Made by a program: the position numbers and the translations under genes. A DNA stretch of 64,000 bases, taken from assembly GCF_001931675.1 (NCBI RefSeq), contig NZ_CP014839.1, forward strand, positions 2,046,001 through 2,110,000, read 5' to 3'. Source of the stretch: Pandoraea thiooxydans (lineage in GTDB: Bacteria; Pseudomonadota; Gammaproteobacteria; Burkholderiales; Burkholderiaceae). Below, piece after piece: positions 10,047-18,346 of this stretch. How positions within the stretch are numbered: position 1 is the first letter of the stretch; each line of letters starts with the position of its first letter. The notes under the pieces were generated by a model that did no database searches, was not told where the DNA came from, and saw nothing but the letters and a program-made list of their open reading frames with translations.

Positions 10047-10780
10047 TTTTTTCCCCGAATGATCAAAGCCTGCTTCCAGCATCGTTCTTATCTGGATACC
10101 ACCGACTAACCAACCCTCCGCCCCCGCCAGCGTCTGTCTGGTCGGGCGACACATCAAACAGGCCGGCCAGCCAGCCTGATCTTCGGGATTCCCGATAATC
10201 GAGTTACTCGTAGCAATCCGTAATTTCCCCGGGGCCAAGAATAATCGATTAGTTGTTTTCTGTATATAGGGGTTTTACAAAGCAAAAGATGCTTATTTGA
10301 TGATATTTATCAATAAGCCGGCAATATTGCGATCGTGGTAAAAAGACGGATTTTGGAGCAATCTTTTTCTCCCTCGCGAGTCGATGGCCGCCACGCCTTA
10401 ACGAGTTGGCATCGAAGCCAAATTTAAATGAGTTTAAAAATCGCAGAGAAATTTATCTGTCGAACTTAAGGAATAATGAAGAAAAATTTATCCTTTTGAT
10501 AAGGAGAACGCGATCCTCCGGACAATTTTCCAGCGTGATTTTCCAAAAACATCATCGCCGTCCTGAATCGAATTGCAAACACCCGACCGCAGCAAGTCGA
10601 CGATTTAACGGTAATTAACAATTTTGGCTCGTGACGGTCGCCAATGCAGATGCTCGGCGAGGTCGCGAAGACATTGTCGAGAGGAGAGTCGCCCCGAGCG
10701 CGAGCGCGCCGGGTGAGCGTAAAGTCGCCCCGCCGGGCAACTCGGGCGTCGAGCCCAGCGGTCCGCTGGGCTGCGCCGAT
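10047..10780. other. AT-rich intergenic region upstream of pelA
   Basis: About 730 bases without a convincing gene. From about 10240 to 10620 base composition drops well below the surrounding GC level. Short reading frames here (for example a 70-codon one at 10406-10618) have no ribosome site and no recognisable protein features. It must hold the pel promoter and leader; the only structured element I can name is the inverted repeat at 10292-10317. Confidence 0.6.
10292..10317. promoter_or_regulatory. Inverted repeat in the pel leader
   Basis: CTTATTTGAT followed 7 bases later by ATCAATAAG forms an imperfect palindrome with a single-base bulge, about 245 bases upstream of the chosen pelA start. 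It is the most obvious protein-binding candidate in the AT-rich stretch. No regulator is identified, and a chance origin in AT-rich DNA cannot be excluded. Confidence 0.35.
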
Positions 10781-11797
10781 TCAGGAAGACAGGAACGATG
10801 CCAGCGCCTGTGCCTGGCTTGCGAAGTGCTCCCGGTCGGCGCCCTTGAGGCGATGCTCGACCGGCAAGCGCGCGGTCAGCGGATTGACCGGTACATTGTC
10901 GCGACGCAGTTCGAAGTGCAAATGCGGCCCGGTCGCCCAGCCGGTTTCGCCCACGTAACCGATGACCTGCCCGCGGTGCACCGCCTGGCCGCGACGCAAT
11001 CCATGCGCGAAACGCGACAAATGCGCGAACAGCGTCGAGAAATCATTCGGATTGCTCAGTATGACGACCTTGCCGTACCCCCGTTGCCAGCCGACGAACT
11101 TGACCCGGCCAGTAGCCGTTGCGTGCACGGGCGTGCCCACCGGAGCGGCCAGATCGACACCGTCGTGAGGACGCACGCGCTTGAGAACCGGATCGAAACG
11201 GGCCAGGGAGAATGGCGACGACACACGGGTAAAGGCAATCGGATAGCGGGAGAAGGCCGGCAGCGTGCTGTTGCCGTTCAGCGTGTAATAGCTTCCAGTG
11301 CCGCCCGGCTTGCGATACCAGTAGATGGTGTGCGTGGTCGAGCCGAGATCGATTTTTGCCGCGACCGGCTTGCCGTCGGCTGCAACGTCGCCGGCATCGC
11401 CCGGGTCGCGCTTGAACACCAGCGTAAAACTGTCGCCCTTTTGCAGGTCGCGACGAAAATCCACCTTCGCCGAAAACGCCTTGACCAGCGACGCCGCCAC
11501 CTGAGGGCTGACGCCAGCCTTGAGCGCGGCACTGTCGAACGAGTGCTCGATCGTGACCGAGCGCGTGACGTACGGGGCCGCGGCCGGCGGCGTGGCCGGC
11601 CGGGCTGCCGCCGCGTCGCTCGCTGTCGACGATGCGCCGTTGCCGGGGTCGAGCGCATCGTCAGTGGGCGCCGCAGCATGGCCCGACAAATATTCGATGC
11701 TGCGCGGAGTCACGGCAATAACCGCCAATCCGAGCATGACGCAGAGTAGCTGTTTGGTTGAAAGGCGAGACAGGGCGGTGCTTGACGGCGGTGGCAT
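10781..11797 (-). CDS. M23 family (LytM-type) murein endopeptidase
   Basis: Periplasmic zinc peptidase that cleaves peptidoglycan cross-links. The catalytic domain lies in the last third: HDGVDLAAP supplies the first zinc His and Asp, GPHLHFEL the HLH pair. Upstream are a single hydrophobic N-terminal segment (membrane anchor), a Ser/Ala/Pro linker and an OapA/LysM-like substrate domain. Length is about 338 residues from the ATG at 11797, chosen so the protein begins near the membrane segment; an in-frame ATG at 11893 is possible. No clear ribosome site marks either start. It stands alone between the pel leader and the next operon. Confidence 0.85.
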   Translation of the reverse strand: MPPPSSTALSRLSTKQLLCVMLGLAVIAVTPRSIEYLSGHAAAPTDDALDPGNGASSTASDAAAARPATPPAAAPYVTRSVTIEHSFDSAALKAGVSPQVAASLVKAFSAKVDFRRDLQKGDSFTLVFKRDPGDAGDVAADGKPVAAKIDLGSTTHTIYWYRKPGGTGSYYTLNGNSTLPAFSRYPIAFTRVSSPFSLARFDPVLKRVRPHDGVDLAAPVGTPVHATATGRVKFVGWQRGYGKVVILSNPNDFSTLFAHLSRFAHGLRRGQAVHRGQVIGYVGETGWATGPHLHFELRRDNVPVNPLTARLPVEHRLKGADREHFASQAQALASFLSS

Positions 11798-12227
11798 CGG
11801 CAAATCCGGACAGTGGCAAGCGGGCAGCAAAAGTTTTCCCGATACGCCGATTTGCAATCGTGGATATGACGCGCCGGGGGACTTCGCAAACACACAGAGG
11901 TAAAACAGACCGGGCGATGAAGACAGACCACTCGCCCGCGTGAACGCGAATGACTATAGCACGCGTGTGCTCGCGCGCCTAGTCCATTGGACCAAACGAC
12001 TCGCATCAACTGGTACTATCCCGCCCTTTTTTGCTTGCCCATACTCAAACGATCGCATCGACGTGCCGCCGGGCACGCCATTGCGGCACCGCGGCGACCG
12101 ATCCTATCGCCGACAAGCGATGCTTCGCGCGTGCCATGCGCGGAACATGCCATGACATGACCGGCATCCTCGATGCCGGCCGCGCCCGAGACATAAAACA
12201 GAAAACCTGAAGACAAGCGGAGACAAC
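11798..12227. other. Intergenic region between divergent genes
   Basis: About 430 bases between the minus-strand peptidase and the plus-strand DUF3311 gene. It must carry both promoters. I could not pick out a confident -35/-10 pair and found no coding potential. Confidence 0.4.
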
Positions 12228-12437
12228 ATGCTCAAATTCTTGATTGGTATCGGCATCCCTTATATCGGCGTGATTGGTTTATTGCCGTGGGTTTCGTCGA
12301 TCAACCTGACGGTACTCGGCATCCCGTTCCTCTACGCGTGGATCTTCGCCTGGTTCGTTTTGACTTCCGGCTGTCTATTGCTGTGCTGGCGCCTGTTCGA
12401 CGGCCACGCAAGCGACGCCGACCCGCAAAACACCTAA
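12228..12437 (+). CDS. DUF3311-type small membrane protein
   Basis: 69 residues with two hydrophobic segments (about 4-25 and 32-54), preceded by AGCGGAGACAAC. Small proteins of this type are commonly encoded directly before sodium/solute symporters and probably act as an accessory subunit. The symporter gene begins 18 bases after its stop, supporting co-transcription. Function of the family is not established. Confidence 0.8.
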   Translation: MLKFLIGIGIPYIGVIGLLPWVSSINLTVLGIPFLYAWIFAWFVLTSGCLLLCWRLFDGHASDADPQNT

Positions 12438-12455
12438 AGCCAGGAGCGTATCCCC

Positions 12456-13844
12456 ATGTCGACCGTCGTCTTTCTTGGCTTAATCATCTTCTCCATTTAC
12501 TTGGCAGTTCGATCTAAAAAGGGGCATGGCGCGCAAAGCGTGCACGATTTTTTCGTGGCATCGCGCCAGTTCGGCGCCTACCTGGTGTTCTTTCTCGCGG
12601 CGGGTGAAATCTACAGCATCGGCACCATGGTCGGGTTCCCCGGCGGCATTTATGCCAAAGGCCCCACGTATGGCATCTGGTTCCTGGGCTATATCCTGCT
12701 GGCCTACCCGATCGGCTATTTCATCGGGCCCAAAATCTGGGAGGCCGGCAAGCGCTTCAACGCGATCACGTTGCCCGACCTGTTCAAAGGACACTATCGC
12801 AGCCGCGCGCTGGAGATCGTCGTGGCGGCATCCGCCATTCTGTTTCTGTTGCCATGGGGACAGTTGCAGTTCACCGGCCTGGTCGCCGCGCTCAAAGGGT
12901 TGGGCTGGGATTTCCAGCCGCTATATCTGATTCTGATCGCCGCGGCGCTGGCGTTCACCTATATCGCCATCTCCGGCGTGCGTGCTTCGGCCTACATTGC
13001 GGTACTCAAGGACGTGTTGATGGTGCTGGCGATTGTGATCACCGGCGTGGCGGTCGCCTGGGAGACCGGCGTGACGCACGTGTTCCACACCGCCAGCCAG
13101 CACTTCAGCAATCACATGGATTCGCGGCAGCTGTCGTTCTCGATGAGCACCATGCTGTTTCAGTCGCTCGGCTTTTACATGATGCCGTTCGGCGTGCAGA
13201 ATTTTTTCACGGCCAGGAGCGCCAATACGATCCGGCGCACCCAGGTGGCCATGCCGCTGTATATGCTGATGTATCCGTTCCTGGTGCTGGCGTCCTATTA
13301 CGCGCTGAGCCAGAACCTGCATCTGGGCTCGCCCAATGAGGCTTTCTTCGCTGCGGCAATCCGCCTGTTGCCGGGCTGGCTGCTCGGCCTGGTGGCCGCC
13401 GGAGCGTCGCTCTCGGGCCTGCTGGTGCTGGCCGGGATCTGCCTGGCGATCGGCCCGATCGTCACGCGCAATCTGTTGCCGCACATGCCGGAGAGCAAGC
13501 AAAAGACCGGCGCGAAGGTGGTGATCGTCATCTACCTGCTGGTGTCGATCGTGATGACGCTGCTCACACCGAAGCTGATGCTCACGCTGATCAACACCGC
13601 GTACTATGGCATCACGCAGTTCTTCCCCGGCATGATGGTGATTCTGTTCGGCCTGCGGGTGAAGCCCGTCGCAATTGCGCTGGGCATCCTGACCGGTCAG
13701 ATCATGGCGGTCGCGCTCTACCTGCATCACATCGATCTGGGCGGCCTGAATCTCGGGCTGGTCTGCCTGGTCGCCAATATCGCGGTTGCCTCGGTGGCCA
13801 ATCTGCTGGCCGGCGGCCAGGCGCGGGTGCAGTCCGCCTCGTGA
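12456..13844 (+). CDS. Sodium:solute symporter (SSS family)
   Basis: Inner-membrane Na+-coupled uptake carrier. The 462-residue product has about 12-13 hydrophobic segments and SSS features such as the DFFVASRQFG and FFLAAGEIYSIGT regions near the N-terminus. AGGAGCGTATCCCC precedes the ATG. Co-transcribed with the DUF3311 gene. The downstream amidohydrolase, CobW GTPase and HbpS-like genes suggest that the transported compound is an amide or N-acyl substrate hydrolysed inside the cell, but the substrate is unknown. Confidence 0.88.
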   Translation: MSTVVFLGLIIFSIYLAVRSKKGHGAQSVHDFFVASRQFGAYLVFFLAAGEIYSIGTMVGFPGGIYAKGPTYGIWFLGYILLAYPIGYFIGPKIWEAGKRFNAITLPDLFKGHYRSRALEIVVAASAILFLLPWGQLQFTGLVAALKGLGWDFQPLYLILIAAALAFTYIAISGVRASAYIAVLKDVLMVLAIVITGVAVAWETGVTHVFHTASQHFSNHMDSRQLSFSMSTMLFQSLGFYMMPFGVQNFFTARSANTIRRTQVAMPLYMLMYPFLVLASYYALSQNLHLGSPNEAFFAAAIRLLPGWLLGLVAAGASLSGLLVLAGICLAIGPIVTRNLLPHMPESKQKTGAKVVIVIYLLVSIVMTLLTPKLMLTLINTAYYGITQFFPGMMVILFGLRVKPVAIALGILTGQIMAVALYLHHIDLGGLNLGLVCLVANIAVASVANLLAGGQARVQSAS

Positions 13845-13864
13845 GCCCTGGCGGGCTCGTTTTT
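13843..13864 (+). terminator. Hairpin plus T-tract after the symporter
   Basis: GAGCCC, loop TGGC, GGGCTC, then G and five T. The stem starts within the symporter stop codon. It has the form of an intrinsic terminator, yet the amidohydrolase follows on the same strand 30 bases later, so it may act as a partial terminator lowering downstream expression. Confidence 0.7.
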
Positions 13865-13893
13865 GAATTCGGAAAACCAGGAATAAAAGTCGC

Positions 13894-15543
13894 ATGCAAT
13901 CCAGTCAGATCAGCATTTTTGTCGCCAGGAAAATCCTGACGATGAACCCGGCTCAACCCTTTGCGACCCACGTGGCCGTGCGCGATGGCAAAGTGCTGGC
14001 GCTTGGCGGTCTCGACGACGTACGTCAATGGGGCGAGGCCGAAGTGATCGACACATTGCGCGACAAGGTGCTCATGCCCGGCCTGGTCGAAGGCCATTGC
14101 CATCTGATGGAAGGCGCGATGTGGGACGCCGTATACGTCGGCTACTACGACCGGCGCGGGCCGGACGGCAAGCTCTGGCACGGCTTGAAAAGCCTCGATC
14201 AGGTGATCGAACGGCTGCGTGCGGCGCAGGCGGCGCTGACCGACCCGGCCGCGCCGCTGCTGGCCTGGGGCTTCGATCCGATCTTCTTCGGCACGCAGCG
14301 CCTGTCGGTCAAGGAGCTCGACACCGTCTCGGCACAGCGCCCTATCGTGATATTGCATGCCAGCGTGCACCTGATGAACGTCAACTCGGCCATGCTCGGG
14401 CTGGCCGGCATCGACGAGGATACCGATATCGATGGTATCGACAAGGATGGCCTGGGACAGCCGACCGGCGAGCTGCATGAGTTCGCGGCAATGTTCCCGG
14501 TGTACCGGGTGATCGGCAAGCAGTTGTCGATTGCCGCCAGCGAGAAGCCGAGCGCGATCTGGAATTTCGGCAGGGTCGCGCAGCTCGCCGGCGTGACCAC
14601 GGCCACCGACCTGGTCAATGACCTCTCCGCACTGGGCAATCGCAATCTACACGAGGTCACCGCCAGTGCCGACTATCCGGTGCGAATCGTGCCGGCCTTC
14701 GCGCCGCAGCGCAGCCCCGGCGAAGGCGCCGAAAAAGTGCTGGCGGCGATGGCCGGGAGCACCGACAAATTGAAATTCGGCCCGATCAAGTTTATCGTCG
14801 ACGGCTCGATCCAGGGCTTCACCGCCCGCCTGCTGTGGCCCGGCTATTTCGGCGGCCAGGCCAACGGATTATGGCTGGTCCCGCCCGACCAGCTGGTCGA
14901 GCTGTTCACGCCCTATCATTGCGCGGGCTTGCAGTTGCATATCCACACCAACGGCGACGAAGCCACCGAGGTGGTGCTCGATGCGCTCGAGACGATTCTC
15001 GATCAGCACCCGCGCCGCGATCATCGTCATACCTTGCAGCACTGCCAGATGGCCAGCCCGAGCCAGCTCGCACGCGCCGCGCAATTGGGCCTGTGCATCA
15101 ATTTTTTCTCAAATCACATCTACTACTGGGGCGACGCCCACTACAGCCAGACCATGGGGCCGGACCGCGCCAACCGGATGAATGCCGCGGGCACGGCCCG
15201 GCGCCTGGGGATTCCGTTCGCATTTCATTCGGACGCGCCGATCACCCCGCTCAACCCGCTGTTTACCGCATGGTGCGCGGTCCAGCGCACCACCGCCTCG
15301 GGCCGCGTGCTCGGCCCGGGCGAGCGCATCAGCGTCGACGACGCGTTGCGCGCGATTACGCTGGGCGCTGCCTACACGCTCAAAATGGATCACCTCGTCG
15401 GCAGCATCGAGGTCGGAAAATTTGCCGATTTCGCGGTGCTCGACGACGATCCGACCGAAGTCCCCGCCGAACGCCTGAAAGACGTGAGCGTGTGGGGCAC
15501 CGTGCTGGCCGGCCGCGTTTTCCAATCCCCCGAACATGACTGA
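13894..15543 (+). CDS. YtcJ-like metal-dependent amidohydrolase
   Basis: Amidohydrolase family 3 enzyme of 549 residues, cytosolic by absence of a signal peptide. Visible features are the strand-1 metal motif GHCH (in LVEGHCHLMEG), IHTNGDEA, HRHTLQHCQ in the middle and FHSDAPITPLNP near the end, which together give the usual His/His/His/Asp metal set. The reaction is not predictable beyond hydrolysis of an amide-, carbamate- or imine-like bond. It follows a transporter gene and overlaps the next gene (a CobW-type GTPase) by 8 nt. Confidence 0.85.
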   Translation: MQSSQISIFVARKILTMNPAQPFATHVAVRDGKVLALGGLDDVRQWGEAEVIDTLRDKVLMPGLVEGHCHLMEGAMWDAVYVGYYDRRGPDGKLWHGLKSLDQVIERLRAAQAALTDPAAPLLAWGFDPIFFGTQRLSVKELDTVSAQRPIVILHASVHLMNVNSAMLGLAGIDEDTDIDGIDKDGLGQPTGELHEFAAMFPVYRVIGKQLSIAASEKPSAIWNFGRVAQLAGVTTATDLVNDLSALGNRNLHEVTASADYPVRIVPAFAPQRSPGEGAEKVLAAMAGSTDKLKFGPIKFIVDGSIQGFTARLLWPGYFGGQANGLWLVPPDQLVELFTPYHCAGLQLHIHTNGDEATEVVLDALETILDQHPRRDHRHTLQHCQMASPSQLARAAQLGLCINFFSNHIYYWGDAHYSQTMGPDRANRMNAAGTARRLGIPFAFHSDAPITPLNPLFTAWCAVQRTTASGRVLGPGERISVDDALRAITLGAAYTLKMDHLVGSIEVGKFADFAVLDDDPTEVPAERLKDVSVWGTVLAGRVFQSPEHD

Positions 15544-16507
15544 GATGCCGTGCGCCGACGCGCCGCCGATCATTCTGGCGGTCATCGGCGGTTATCTCGG
15601 GGCGGGCAAAACCACCCTGCTCAACCACGTGCTCGCCCATGCGGGCGGGCGGCGCATCGCGGTACTCGTCAACGATTTCGGCGACATCAATATCGACGCG
15701 ACGCTGATCCGCGAGCGCAGCAGCGACGTCATTGCGCTTGAAAACGGCTGCATCTGCTGCTCGATCGGCGGCCGCCTGGCCGACGCGCTGATGGCCATCG
15801 CCGAGCGCGCCGAGCGGCCCGAGCTGTTGCTCATCGAAGCCAGCGGGGTTTCCGACCCGACCAAGGTAGCCCAGATCGGCATGCTCGATCCGGCTTTCCG
15901 TTTGCACGGCACTATCGTGGCAGTCGACGCCGAGCGGCTCGACGCGACCCTGGGCGACGCACTGGTGGGCGATATCGCGCGGCGCCAGATCGCCGGCGCA
16001 ACGGCGTTGGTGCTGACCAAAGCCGACCGCGTCGAGGCGCCCCAAAAAGCCGCCGCACGGCGCACCCTCCAATCGATCGCACCCGCCGCCTTGCAATTCG
16101 AGGCGGTGCACGGCGCGGTGCCGCTGGCGCTGTTTTTCGATACCGAGGCCATGCCGCGCGCGCCGCGCGGCGCTTCGGAGCTTCTGCGTGCAGCGCGCCC
16201 GGCGCCGCCGCACCCGGGCATCAGCAGTTTCTCCTGCCGCTCCGACACGCCGTTCGACAAGGCCTGCCTCAAGCAATTGTTCCACGACTTTCCAGCACCG
16301 TTGCTGCGCGCCAAGGGGATTGTCCGGCTTGCCGGCAAATCCGCGCCCCAGACCTTGCACGTGGTCGGCGGGCGAATGCGCGTCGCGCCTTTCACCGGCG
16401 CGGCCCCGGCGGATTCGGTGCTGGTGTTCATCGGCTGCTTCGATAGCGACGTCGAGTCCATCGTCGCCGCACGGCTGGACGCAGCCAAAATCGTTCACCG
16501 CGGCTGA
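15536..16507 (+). CDS. CobW/COG0523 GTPase (putative metallochaperone)
   Basis: G3E-family P-loop GTPase of 323 residues. P-loop GGYLGAGKTT at about 18-27, GCICC metal motif at residues 71-75, TKAD for guanine recognition, and a CobW C-terminal domain. Members deliver metal ions, often zinc, to client enzymes. The start overlaps the end of the amidohydrolase gene by 8 nt, so the hydrolase is the obvious client. No His-rich loop, unlike the second CobW gene at 35963. Confidence 0.88.
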   Translation: MTEMPCADAPPIILAVIGGYLGAGKTTLLNHVLAHAGGRRIAVLVNDFGDINIDATLIRERSSDVIALENGCICCSIGGRLADALMAIAERAERPELLLIEASGVSDPTKVAQIGMLDPAFRLHGTIVAVDAERLDATLGDALVGDIARRQIAGATALVLTKADRVEAPQKAAARRTLQSIAPAALQFEAVHGAVPLALFFDTEAMPRAPRGASELLRAARPAPPHPGISSFSCRSDTPFDKACLKQLFHDFPAPLLRAKGIVRLAGKSAPQTLHVVGGRMRVAPFTGAAPADSVLVFIGCFDSDVESIVAARLDAAKIVHRG

Positions 16508-16620
16508 CGCGCCTTCGAAATTTTAGGTATTCTCGCGGGGACCTTAGGGTCGATTGAATCAACCGGATCACCAGCCGACGCGACTCTGCTCGCGTCAGCC
16601 ACTACCCAGGAAAGACAAGC

Positions 16621-17049
16621 ATGAAACAGATTCCCACGCTAGAAGCCGCCGACGTGCGCAAGATCCTCGACGCCGCGCAAGCCGAAGCGCTCGCGCAACA
16701 ATGGAACGTCTCGATCGCGGTGGTCGACAACGGTGCCCAACTGCTCGGCTTTGTGCGCCTGGACGGCGCGGCGCCGCTGTCGGCGAAAATCGCCGTGGGC
16801 AAGGCCAATACCGCCGCCATCTCGCGCAAGGAAAGCAAGTTTTACGAGGAAGTCGTCAAAGGCGGGCGCACCGCGTTCCTGTCGGTGCCCGACATGGTGG
16901 TGCTCGAGGGCGGTGTGCCGATTCTGGTCGATGGACAATGCATCGGCGCGGTCGGCGTGTCGGGTGTGCGCTCCGACCAGGACGCCCAGGTCGCACGGGC
17001 CGGCATCAAGGCGCTCGCCGACGCGCACGGCCTGAACATCGCACTCTGA
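16621..17049 (+). CDS. HbpS/GlcG-family protein
   Basis: 142-residue single-domain protein of the family once called DUF336: Ala-rich first helix, SIAVVDNGAQLLGFVRLDGA, a KANTAA segment and the VGVSG-x6-D ending. Homologues bind heme or act as small accessory proteins beside catabolic enzymes; no enzyme activity can be assigned. GAAAGACAAGC precedes the ATG. It lies 113 bases after the CobW gene, so it may or may not share the transcript. Confidence 0.85.
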   Translation: MKQIPTLEAADVRKILDAAQAEALAQQWNVSIAVVDNGAQLLGFVRLDGAAPLSAKIAVGKANTAAISRKESKFYEEVVKGGRTAFLSVPDMVVLEGGVPILVDGQCIGAVGVSGVRSDQDAQVARAGIKALADAHGLNIAL

Positions 17050-17059
17050 GCCGCGCGAG

Positions 17060-17076
17060 CGCCGGCACCGCCGGCG
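17060..17076. terminator. GC-rich hairpin between convergent genes
   Basis: CGCCGGC, loop ACC, GCCGGCG: a perfect 7-bp stem just after the HbpS-like stop and just before the tetR-like stop on the other strand. There is no T-tract, so it would need Rho or act only as a transcript-end stabiliser. Confidence 0.4.
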
Positions 17077-17099
17077 TTCGCCGAAACGGCAGCCCTTCG

Positions 17100-17744
17100 T
17101 TACAGCCCCTTCTCGACCATCGCCAACAGCCGCAGTCCGATCGCGTCGATCTGCTCGCTTGGCTGGGCCCGCAAGGGGCCGTCGATCACCAGCAGCGCCA
17201 GCCCGTGCACGGCCGACCACGCCAGGTATTCGGCGTCGGGCCGCCGCTCGTGTGGCAACACGCCGGCCACCACCAGCCGGTCCAGCGCGGCACTCAATAG
17301 CTGAAACGGATTCAGCCCGCTGTTGCCGGCCTTGGCCGGATCGACATCGTTCTCCACCTCGTCAGGCACCGAAAAGGCCGTGCGGAACAGCCCGGTTTCC
17401 GTCCGGGCAAAGCGCAGGTACCCAGCGCCAATGGCCGCCAGGCTCGCGCGGGCGTATTCCGGCGAGCGCGGTGGCGCCTCCAGCTTGTCCAGTTCCTCCT
17501 CCATGGCGATCGCCAGCGCCGAGAGCGACGCCGCCCTGACCGCCTGCAGCAGATCCTGCTTGCTGGCGAAATGACGGTAGGCCGCATTGGGCACCACGCC
17601 GGCGCGCCGCGTCGCCTCGCGCAACACGACCGCCCCCGGCCCGCCGTCGCGCGCCAACTGCAACCCGGCCTCGAGCAGCGCCTGGCGCAAATTGCCGTGC
17701 CGGTAGGTGGTTCGGGCGGGCTGCTTTGCTTCCAGATTCGACAT
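17100..17744 (-). CDS. TetR family repressor
   Basis: 214-residue regulator. The HTH sits at about residues 25-70 (LREATRRAGV-x3-AAYRHFASKQDLL) and the remainder is an alpha-helical ligand domain with the WHG-type look (AWSAVHGLALL). It is divergent from the VOC-protein and efflux-pump genes, the classic arrangement for a drug- or toxin-sensing repressor. Two palindromes lie between its start and the VOC gene (17757-17769 and 17787-17803), so it probably represses both itself and the pump operon. The inducer is unknown. Confidence 0.92.
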   Translation of the reverse strand: MSNLEAKQPARTTYRHGNLRQALLEAGLQLARDGGPGAVVLREATRRAGVVPNAAYRHFASKQDLLQAVRAASLSALAIAMEEELDKLEAPPRSPEYARASLAAIGAGYLRFARTETGLFRTAFSVPDEVENDVDPAKAGNSGLNPFQLLSAALDRLVVAGVLPHERRPDAEYLAWSAVHGLALLVIDGPLRAQPSEQIDAIGLRLLAMVEKGL

Positions 17745-17756
17745 TCTGACTCCTTG

Positions 17757-17769
17757 TGGACGGCGTCCA
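17757..17769. promoter_or_regulatory. TetR operator candidate O1
   Basis: TGGACGGCGTCCA is a perfect palindrome (5-bp arms, 3-bp centre) embedded in TTGTGGAC-type sequence, 13 bases upstream of the tetR-like start. It shares the TTGTGGAC half-site with O2; the centres are 32 bp apart, about three helical turns. Confidence 0.6.
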
Positions 17770-17786
17770 TTTTATCTGCTATCTTT

Positions 17787-17803
17787 TGTGGACAGTGTAC
17801 ACA
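17787..17803. promoter_or_regulatory. TetR operator candidate O2
   Basis: TGTGGACAGTGTACACA is a palindrome of 7-bp arms with one mismatch around AGT. It lies midway between the divergent tetR-like and VOC genes, where a repressor would cover both promoters. Confidence 0.65.
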
Positions 17804-17873
17804 AATTTTCCATCAAGCGCGGCCAAACCGCTTGACCCACGGCGTTCGCGCCATCCACCTGAAAGGAGTCACG

Positions 17874-18308
17874 ATGCAAATTTTCCCGTACCTGTTCTTT
17901 GATGGACGTTGCGACGAAGCGATCGAGTTCTACCGCGGCGCGCTGGGCGCCGAGGTGACCATGCTCATGCGCATGAAGGACGCCCCGCCCGACGTGCAAG
18001 GGCAATGCGCGCCGGCCGGAGCCGAAGAGAAAGTCATGCACGTCACGATGCGCGTGGGCGACACGCTGCTGCACGCGTCCGACGGCGCCACGGGCGGCAT
18101 GACCTTCAGTGGCAAGCCGGAATTTCGCGGCGTATCGCTGTCGCTGACGCTGAGCGACCCCGATGACGCCCGGCGGCGCTTCGACGCGCTGGCTGCAGGC
18201 GGTCAAGTGCTGATGCCGTTGGACAAGACCTTCTTCTCGCCCTGCTTTGGCATGGTGACCGACCGCTTCGGTGTATCGTGGATGGTGATCATTCCCGAAC
18301 ACCCGTAG
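17874..18308 (+). CDS. VOC-superfamily PhnB-like protein
   Basis: 144-residue protein of the PhnB/glyoxalase-fold type (FPYLFFDGRCDEAIEFY opening, FGMVTDRFGVSWMV ending). Such proteins are often mis-annotated as ubiquinone methyltransferases; here only a metal- or ligand-binding VOC fold is supported. The ATG at 17874 follows AAAGGAG closely, so the much longer upstream open frame is not used. 38 bases separate it from the efflux gene, suggesting an operon repressed by the divergent TetR protein. Confidence 0.87.
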   Translation: MQIFPYLFFDGRCDEAIEFYRGALGAEVTMLMRMKDAPPDVQGQCAPAGAEEKVMHVTMRVGDTLLHASDGATGGMTFSGKPEFRGVSLSLTLSDPDDARRRFDALAAGGQVLMPLDKTFFSPCFGMVTDRFGVSWMVIIPEHP

Positions 18309-18346
18309 GCCAATAACCCGTCTGCAAACCTGGAGGAACAACCTGC

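Noticed and set aside
10406-10618. 70-codon plus-strand frame in the pel leader
   Set aside because: Composition follows the AT-rich DNA, no ribosome site and no protein features.
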